Source of the DNA: Nitrospiria bacterium
GTDB taxonomy: Bacteria; Nitrospirota; Nitrospiria; JACQBZ01
Direction: 5' to 3'
DNA length: 11,727 nt
Assembly: GCA_919901335.1 (NCBI GenBank)
Contig: CAKKOZ010000149.1
Coordinates: forward strand, 1 to 11,727
Position numbers and translations under genes: made by a program. Positions 7,050-11,727 of the stretch are shown here, in pieces. Numbering within the stretch: the stretch's first letter is position 1; each line of letters begins with the position of its first letter. Below the pieces are notes generated by a model that saw nothing but the letters and a program-made list of their open reading frames with translations, was not told where the DNA came from and made no database searches.

Positions 7050-8541
7050 AGTAGTCCTGCATTAAAATTGTGTTCTTTACAATCCCCGTATTGGCCCGGG
7101 CGACCCTATCGTCGATCGTGTCCATTTCGCTTGAGATCTGATCGGTCACGGCGGTTTGGAACAACGCATCCAACTCCCGTTTTATTTTTTGCATCCGGAC
7201 CGGCATCGGCTCTCCGTCCGGCTCAGTGCCCGGACCGGCGGCCGTCCCGTCCCGTCCCTGGGTCTGCCGGTCTTGTCGACGGATCTGATCGTCCAGTCGC
7301 GACCAATCCATGTAGGCCTCCATCAGTTCCTGTAAACCGGGCTGGTTCTCCAGGTTCAGTTCCGAGACAACGGACGGCCATCCTTTTTCCGGATTCGCGT
7401 CTTGCACCCTCCGGATCAGTTTCTTGAGGTGCTCTTTTCGTTCCGCATAGACCCGTATCGCGTTTTGGTAACTTTCCACTGCCTTCCGATGGGCGCTCAG
7501 TTTCGAGAAACAGTGTCCGACAAGGAGACGGGCTTCCAGGGCATACGGATGGACGGGAAACAGGTCGGCCAGATCCCTTAAAACCGCGATGGCCTGAACG
7601 CAATCCTTCATCCCGACATAGGCTTTTCCGATTCCGAATCGGGCCCGGGGCCGATACCGGCTCTGGGCGGAAACCGATCTGAGGGCGTCCAGGGCCTCCG
7701 GATACCGCCTCTGATCGATCCAAAAAAATCCCAGGGTCACACGCGTCTGGTTGATCAATTCCTGGAGGACCGGATCCGCACCGGGATTCAAGGCGATGAG
7801 TTTCTGAAACGGCGGCGGGGTTGAAGACCGGGCGTCCCCCAGACCGAGGTGGGCAAGACCGCTTGAATAGAGGGAAAAGGGATAGAAATCATTTCCCTTG
7901 CCGACCTTCGTGAGCCACTCGATCGCTTTTGAATATTCCTTCCGGTAGAGATAACTGTTTCCGGCCAGGTAGGTCGCCTCAATCCGCAGCGGCCCTTCGC
8001 TCTTTTCCGGAATTTTAAGAAACGCCTCCAAGGCCTGCGGGTAGTCCCTTCCCCGATAGTACATTTTCCCCAATCGAAACCAGGCCTCGGCCGCGATCGG
8101 CTCGCGACGGGTCCGGATCGCGATATCCCGCAGGGTCTGCTCCGCCTGAGCGACCAGATTTTCCCGAAGAAAATAGTCGGCCAGCCGCAGCCGCATTTCA
8201 TCGGTTGGAAGACGATCGGTCCCCTCGCCGTCGGCCGCAGGGCCGACCGCCGGCGCCGGGCGTTTCATCCATGCCGCGATCTCTTGCAGGTCCGCCTCGG
8301 AACTTCCGGAGGCCCGGCCCGATGCCGGCAGCGACGAAAGATCGGAACCGATCGCTCCGGATTGGTCCAGGCGCAGGACGTCCATCTTGATCAGCGAAAG
8401 CTGCGACTCAATCCGGATGAGCGGGTCTTCAGAGGGCGCCGCGGCGGCCGGCGACACGAGGAGCAGAAGACCGACGAAGAGAGCGAAGACGCGTCCTGTG
8501 ATGCGTGATCGGACATTAAAAAAAGGATTTCGGATTTTCAT
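7033..8541 (-). CDS. exported tetratricopeptide-repeat protein
   Basis: 502 aa. The N-terminus is a clear Sec signal peptide: basic n-region (KIRNPFFNVRSR, then R17), hydrophobic FALFVGLLLLVS and AAAA before APSED, with cleavage around residue 34. No lipobox Cys is present, so the mature protein is probably periplasmic. Several TPR-type helix pairs follow from about residue 115, for example AWFRLGKMYYRGRDYPQALEAF, ARFGIGKAYVGMKDCVQAIAVL and HCFSKLSAHRKAVESY (quoted in part). The last 100 residues are charged and probably coiled coil (WSRLDDQIRRQDRQ). It begins 11 bp after ugd and its last codons contain the ribosome site of the giant TPR lipoprotein gene. Its own ribosome site is poor, which fits translational coupling. 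CpoB/YbgF-like proteins are an alternative comparison, but length and context fit the motor cluster better. Confidence 0.85.
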   Translation of the reverse strand: MKIRNPFFNVRSRITGRVFALFVGLLLLVSPAAAAPSEDPLIRIESQLSLIKMDVLRLDQSGAIGSDLSSLPASGRASGSSEADLQEIAAWMKRPAPAVGPAADGEGTDRLPTDEMRLRLADYFLRENLVAQAEQTLRDIAIRTRREPIAAEAWFRLGKMYYRGRDYPQALEAFLKIPEKSEGPLRIEATYLAGNSYLYRKEYSKAIEWLTKVGKGNDFYPFSLYSSGLAHLGLGDARSSTPPPFQKLIALNPGADPVLQELINQTRVTLGFFWIDQRRYPEALDALRSVSAQSRYRPRARFGIGKAYVGMKDCVQAIAVLRDLADLFPVHPYALEARLLVGHCFSKLSAHRKAVESYQNAIRVYAERKEHLKKLIRRVQDANPEKGWPSVVSELNLENQPGLQELMEAYMDWSRLDDQIRRQDRQTQGRDGTAAGPGTEPDGEPMPVRMQKIKRELDALFQTAVTDQISSEMDTIDDRVARANTGIVKNTILMQDYYGTAP

Positions 8542-8552
8542 TGGCAGACGAC

Positions 8553-9866
8553 TCAGGCCGTTTTGGCTCCCCTGCCCACCCCGATGTACCGAAAACCGGC
8601 CCGGCTCATGCGCGGTTCATCGTAGACATTCCGAAGATCAATGAAGACGGGCTGGCGAAGCGACTGACGGAGACGGTCCAGGTCGAGGTTGCGGAATTCA
8701 TTCCATTCGGTCAACAGGATCACGGCGTCGGCATCGCGCGCCGTATCATAGGCATCATTGCAATAGGCGACGTCCCCCAGAATTTTCCGGGCCTCGGCCA
8801 TCGCCGCCGGATCGGTGGCCCGGATCTTCGCGCCCGACTTCATCAAGGCCCGAATAATCTCGATCGCCGGGGAGTCCCGTATATCGTCCGTATTCGGCTT
8901 GAAGGCCAATCCGAGAACGCCCAGGGTTTTGCCTTCCAAACTGCCCAGCGCCTGAAGAATTTTTTCAACCATCACGGATCGCTGCTTCGCATTCACCCGG
9001 ATCACCGCATTGAGCAGATCCAGATCACAACCCGCCTCCCGGGCGATCTGGGCCAGAGCGATCGTATCCTTGGGCAGACAGGACCCCCCGTATCCGGGTC
9101 CCGGATGGAGAAATTTCGGGCCGATCCGGCCGTCCAGCCCCATTCCCCTGGCCACCAGATGAACATCCGCCCCGACCTTTTCACAGAGATTCGCCATTTC
9201 ATTGATAAAGGATATCTTGGTCGCCAGAAAAGCATTCGAGGCGTACTTGATCAGTTCGGCCGTCGCGACGTCCGTCACGATAAAGGGGGTTTCGATCAGG
9301 TAAAGCGGCCGGTAGAGATCCTTCATGATTGCCACCGCCTGCGGACTGCCGGTTCCGATCACCACGCGGTTGGGCCTCAAGAAATCCTCGATCGCCGCAC
9401 CCTCGCGCAGAAATTCGGGGTTCGACACGATATCAAAATCCACCTGTTCTTTGAGATTTTTCCCAATAATCTTTCTCAGCCGCTCACCCGTTCCCACCGG
9501 GACGGTGCTTTTCGTGACGATGACTTTGTAGCCGTCGAGATGCCGTGCGATCGTCTCGGCCACGGCCTCGACATAAGCCAGATTGGCCGATCCATCCCCC
9601 CGCGGAGGCGTTCCAACCGCGATAAAAACGGCCAGCGCTCCCCGGATGGCGCTTGCGATATCCGTGGTGAACTGGAGCCGGCCGACGGCTCTATTCTTGC
9701 CGACCAGCTCGCCCAGGCCCGGTTCGTAAATCGGGATCCGGCCATTTTGAAGCGCCGCAATCTTGTCCTGATCTTTATCCACGCAGGTGACATGGACCCC
9801 AAACTCGGCGAAACAGGCGCCGGTAACCAGACCCACGTATCCGGTGCCGATGACCGCGATATTCAT
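8553..9866 (-). CDS. ugd: UDP-glucose 6-dehydrogenase
   Basis: Oxidises UDP-glucose to UDP-glucuronate with two NAD+, in the cytoplasm, supplying precursors for exopolysaccharide, capsule or LPS sugars. 437 aa, normal for the family. The Rossmann motif GTGYVGLVTG is at residues 7-16. Further marks are VGTPPRGDGS (84-93), STVPVGTG (120-127), NPEFLREG (149-156), ELIKYASNAFLATKISFINE (204-223) and GGSCLPKDT (260-268) with the catalytic Cys263. The C-terminal UDP-binding domain includes GLAFKPNTDDIRDSP. ATG 9866 has GAGGTG two bases upstream, and a good promoter lies at 9907-9936. It is the first gene after the divergent promoter and ends 11 bp before the exported TPR gene. A related nucleotide-sugar dehydrogenase (such as GDP-mannose 6-dehydrogenase) is possible, but the sequence best fits UDP-glucose. 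Confidence 0.95.
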   Translation of the reverse strand: MNIAVIGTGYVGLVTGACFAEFGVHVTCVDKDQDKIAALQNGRIPIYEPGLGELVGKNRAVGRLQFTTDIASAIRGALAVFIAVGTPPRGDGSANLAYVEAVAETIARHLDGYKVIVTKSTVPVGTGERLRKIIGKNLKEQVDFDIVSNPEFLREGAAIEDFLRPNRVVIGTGSPQAVAIMKDLYRPLYLIETPFIVTDVATAELIKYASNAFLATKISFINEMANLCEKVGADVHLVARGMGLDGRIGPKFLHPGPGYGGSCLPKDTIALAQIAREAGCDLDLLNAVIRVNAKQRSVMVEKILQALGSLEGKTLGVLGLAFKPNTDDIRDSPAIEIIRALMKSGAKIRATDPAAMAEARKILGDVAYCNDAYDTARDADAVILLTEWNEFRNLDLDRLRQSLRQPVFIDLRNVYDEPRMSRAGFRYIGVGRGAKTA

Positions 9867-9906
9867 ACCACCTCGATTTTTTTATGTTTGGCTAAAAGGC
9901 TGTTAA

Positions 9907-9936
9907 AATATATCAGAAAGATTCCCCTCCTGGCAA
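9907..9936 (-). promoter_or_regulatory. sigma70-type promoter of ugd and probably the whole leftward operon
   Basis: On the minus strand: -35 TTGCCA (9936-9931), 18-bp spacer, -10 TATATT (9912-9907). A TG one base before the -10 gives an extended -10 form. Predicted start near 9900, giving a leader of about 34 nt before ATG 9866. Confidence 0.65.
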
Positions 9937-9948
9937 GGAACGCTTGCC
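9932..9948. repeat. inverted repeat overlapping both -35 boxes (possible operator)
   Basis: GGCAAG (9932-9937), 5-bp spacer, CTTGCC (9943-9948): a perfect 6-bp inverted repeat centred at 9940. It covers most of the -35 box of each divergent promoter. It may be a regulator site, or just the mirror image of two similar -35 boxes. Confidence 0.45.
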
Positions 9949-9972
9949 TCGGGACTTCAGAGCGTCTATACT
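9944..9972 (+). promoter_or_regulatory. sigma70-type promoter of rsmI
   Basis: -35 TTGCCT (9944-9949), 17-bp spacer, -10 TATACT (9967-9972). Predicted start near 9979, giving a short leader of about 20 nt before ATG 9999. Only a weak GGG is seen as a ribosome site. Confidence 0.65.
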
Positions 9973-9998
9973 TTATTCTCTTAATAACGGGTGTCCTC

Positions 9999-10703
9999 AT
10001 GACGGATCCAAAACCGGGTTGCCTTTACATTGTCAGCACGCCCATCGGCCACCTGGACGATATCACATTGCGCGCGTTGCGCATTCTAAAAGAAGTCTCG
10101 GTCGTGGCCGCCGAGGATACCCGCCATACCCGGACGCTGTTTAATCACTACCAGATTCAGACCCCGCTGACCAGCTACCACGACCATAACAAGGAAGAAA
10201 AGACCGAAATTCTGCTTCAACGACTCAAAGAGGGTCAATCCATGGCCCTGGTCGCGGATGCCGGCACGCCGGGAATATCGGACCCGGGATACTATCTCAT
10301 CAATCGCTGCATCCAGGCCGGAATTCCTCTTTCACCGATTCCAGGCGCATCCGCTTTTCTTGCCGCGTTGGCCGTATCGGGTTTACCCACGGATGCCTTT
10401 TTGTTCGAAGGGTTCCTTCCGAAGAAACGGATCGGGCGGCTCAAACATCTCCTCGCGCTGAAGGAAGAACCCCGGACCATTATCCTGTACGAATCTCCCC
10501 ATCGTCTCGTTCGCTGTCTCCACGACCTGCACGAGGCCTGGGGAGACCGCCGCGCCGTGGTGGCCCGCGAAATCACGAAGATGTTTGAAGAGATCGTCCG
10601 GGGAAAGCTTTCCCTGGTCATTGCAACGATGGAGGGCCGGTCCATCCGCGGCGAGATCACCCTGGTGATCGAAGGCAACCGGTCGATCTCCTCGATGTGG
10701 TGA
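9999..10703 (+). CDS. rsmI: 16S rRNA (cytidine(1402)-2'-O)-methyltransferase
   Basis: SAM-dependent enzyme that 2'-O-methylates C1402 of 16S rRNA in the decoding centre. 234 aa from ATG 9999. The tetrapyrrole-methylase-type fold is shown by YIVSTPIGHLDDITLRAL (10-27), AAEDTRHTRTLFNHY, ALVADAGTPGISDPGY, IPGASAFLAALAVSGLP, FEGFLPKK, YESPHRL and the final GEITLVIEG. The protein ends 8 residues after that last strand. E. coli RsmI is about 286 aa, so the C-terminal helical extension of about 50 residues is absent. The stop is followed after only 18 bp by the end of tusA, so no frame-shifted remainder is seen downstream. The frame is open far upstream, but this is the antisense of ugd; ATG 9999 is preferred because homology begins there and a promoter lies just upstream. 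Confidence 0.93.
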   Translation: MTDPKPGCLYIVSTPIGHLDDITLRALRILKEVSVVAAEDTRHTRTLFNHYQIQTPLTSYHDHNKEEKTEILLQRLKEGQSMALVADAGTPGISDPGYYLINRCIQAGIPLSPIPGASAFLAALAVSGLPTDAFLFEGFLPKKRIGRLKHLLALKEEPRTIILYESPHRLVRCLHDLHEAWGDRRAVVAREITKMFEEIVRGKLSLVIATMEGRSIRGEITLVIEGNRSISSMW

Positions 10704-10721
10704 ACCCTTCAGCTCGCGCGG

Positions 10722-10970
10722 TCAGTTTTTCTTCTGGATCAACACCCGAAAGTAATGATCCATTTTCTCTTGTTTGAGAATGGTATGCCCGTCTTCCGAA
10801 ACGCTGCGCGGCACATTACGGATGGGTTCACCGTCATCCACCATCACCGACAGAATCTGCCCGACCGCCATGGTTTCCAATTTCAGCTTCGTTTTAACAT
10901 AGTTATACGGACACACCACACCCCGAAGATCCAGTTCGGCATCGGTCACGGTTTTTGCGACATCAGACAT
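10722..10970 (-). CDS. TusA/SirA-family sulfur carrier protein
   Basis: Small cytoplasmic protein of 82 aa, the usual length for the family. LDLRGVVCPYNYVKTKLKLE contains the defining Cys-Pro (Cys20-Pro21) at the start of the first helix; the Cys carries persulfide sulfur in TusA-type proteins. VDDGEPIRNVPRSVSEDGH is the typical second half. TusA itself works in tRNA 2-thiolation, but family members also serve in sulfur oxidation, molybdopterin and other sulfur trafficking, and this one has no sulfur-gene neighbour in the window. Its ATG overlaps the end of pyrF by 8 bp, so translation is probably coupled. It ends 18 bp from the convergent rsmI; I see no clear terminator hairpin in that gap. 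Confidence 0.88.
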   Translation of the reverse strand: MSDVAKTVTDAELDLRGVVCPYNYVKTKLKLETMAVGQILSVMVDDGEPIRNVPRSVSEDGHTILKQEKMDHYFRVLIQKKN

Positions 10971-11724
10971 CGTCAGGGCATCCCGTCAGTGCGGTTTTGA
11001 TCTCTTCAACAATCCGGTCGGCGGCCTGGGCGGGATCGTTCGCTTCGCGGATGGGACGACCCACGACAATATAATCCGCGCCGTCGAGCATCGCCTGGCG
11101 CGGCGTGGCGATCCGAGTCTGATCATCGTTGGCCACCGCCGCCCATTTTGGGCGGACCCCCGGCACCACCGCGATCAAGTCCCGGCCGATCCGCTCTTTG
11201 ATCGGCCGCACCTCGGCTCCCGAGCAAACCACCCCCGCGCAGCCCGCATCCATCGCCAGCCGGGCTTGAAGAAGGACCAGGCCGAGCATGTCGAGGTTTT
11301 CATCCATCCCGACGTCCCTCATATCCTGCCGGCTTGAACTGGTCAGGACCGTAACGGCCAGAACCCTCGTGTCCTTCCAAATCGGGTTGACAACCGTTTG
11401 GAGCATCCCTTTTCCCCCGGAGGCATGCACCGTGACGAATCGGACATGATGGGCCGCCGCGGCCTTTACGGCCGCTCGAACCGTCTCCGGAATATCGTGA
11501 AATTTCAAGTCAAGAAAGATGCCGCAGCGGCTGCTTTCTGAAATCGCCGTGATGGCTTCGGGACCCGCCGCCACGAAAAGCTCCAGACCCACCTTAAACA
11601 ATCCGACGTGGTCTTTAAGGGCCGCGACCGCCTTGTTTGCTTCTTTAAAGCCGGGATAGTCGAGGGCAAAAATCAAACGGTCTTTTGCGGACAGGGAGGG
11701 ATCTTGTTGGAGGAAAGGTTTCAA
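10963..11724 (-). CDS. pyrF: orotidine 5'-phosphate decarboxylase (start uncertain at window edge)
   Basis: Last step of UMP synthesis: decarboxylates OMP in the cytoplasm. About 253 aa from a TTG at 11724. LIFALDY with Asp22, Lys44 (FKVGLELF) and the catalytic array FLDLKFHDIP (Asp72, Lys74, Asp77) are all present. The phosphate-binding end is GADYIVVGRPIREANDP. The length is normal for bacterial PyrF. No in-frame ATG precedes the conserved core, and only three bases lie upstream of the TTG, so a start beyond the window cannot be excluded. It is followed by tusA with an 8-bp overlap. Confidence 0.95.
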   Translation of the reverse strand: MKPFLQQDPSLSAKDRLIFALDYPGFKEANKAVAALKDHVGLFKVGLELFVAAGPEAITAISESSRCGIFLDLKFHDIPETVRAAVKAAAAHHVRFVTVHASGGKGMLQTVVNPIWKDTRVLAVTVLTSSSRQDMRDVGMDENLDMLGLVLLQARLAMDAGCAGVVCSGAEVRPIKERIGRDLIAVVPGVRPKWAAVANDDQTRIATPRQAMLDGADYIVVGRPIREANDPAQAADRIVEEIKTALTGCPDDV

Positions 11725-11727
11725 TGC

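Noticed and set aside
8541..9998. Long open frame on the + strand that would extend RsmI upstream by 486 codons
   Set aside because: It is the antisense of ugd, whose protein has every family motif. RsmI homology begins exactly at ATG 9999, and a promoter lies between.
10704..10721. Bidirectional terminator between rsmI and tusA
   Set aside because: The gap is 18 bp and I find no convincing stem-loop with a T-tract in it.

Overview
The window (roughly 55-60% G+C by eye) reads as an ordinary Gram-negative chromosome. Two transcription units leave a short divergent promoter region at 9867-9998. The long one runs leftwards over almost 10 kb; rsmI runs rightwards and converges on a leftward pyrF-tusA pair. 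Signal peptides, an outer-membrane-type lipobox and a proton-channel/TonB set show a diderm host. The TonB-like protein has a C-terminal domain resembling the AgmX/PglI type of Myxococcus gliding proteins. This suggests a Nitrospirota- or Myxococcota/Desulfobacterota-like lineage, but that is inference, not a proven placement.

Region 1 (75-8541, minus strand) is the interesting part. In transcription order it holds an exported TPR protein, a very large (1293 aa) TPR lipoprotein, a small exported protein of unknown family, a TolQ/ExbB-like channel subunit, two different TolR/ExbD-like subunits and a TonB-like transducer. Genes overlap or lie within about 15 bp of each other, so they are probably one operon. 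The content resembles the AglRQS motor plus Glt proteins of Myxococcus: one TolQ, two TolR, TPR proteins and an AgmX/PglI-tailed protein. I read it as a proton-motive-force-driven envelope-spanning machine. Its cargo or function (motility, polysaccharide or protein transport) is unknown. The two TolR proteins are unequal: the first has Asn where the proton-carrying Asp belongs, while the second keeps the Asp but has lost the preceding Pro.

Region 2 (8553-9866, minus) is UDP-glucose 6-dehydrogenase (ugd). It lies 11 bp upstream of the machine genes and is probably their first gene, which would link UDP-glucuronate supply with the envelope machine.

Region 3 (9867-9998) holds two back-to-back sigma70-type promoters whose -35 boxes form an inverted repeat.

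Region 4 (9999-11724) holds rsmI (16S rRNA methyltransferase, without the usual C-terminal extension) and, convergent, pyrF and a TusA-family sulfur carrier that overlap by 8 bp. pyrF reaches the right edge of the window and its start cannot be fixed. A possible next gene of the machine operon begins at 53 and leaves the window on the left.
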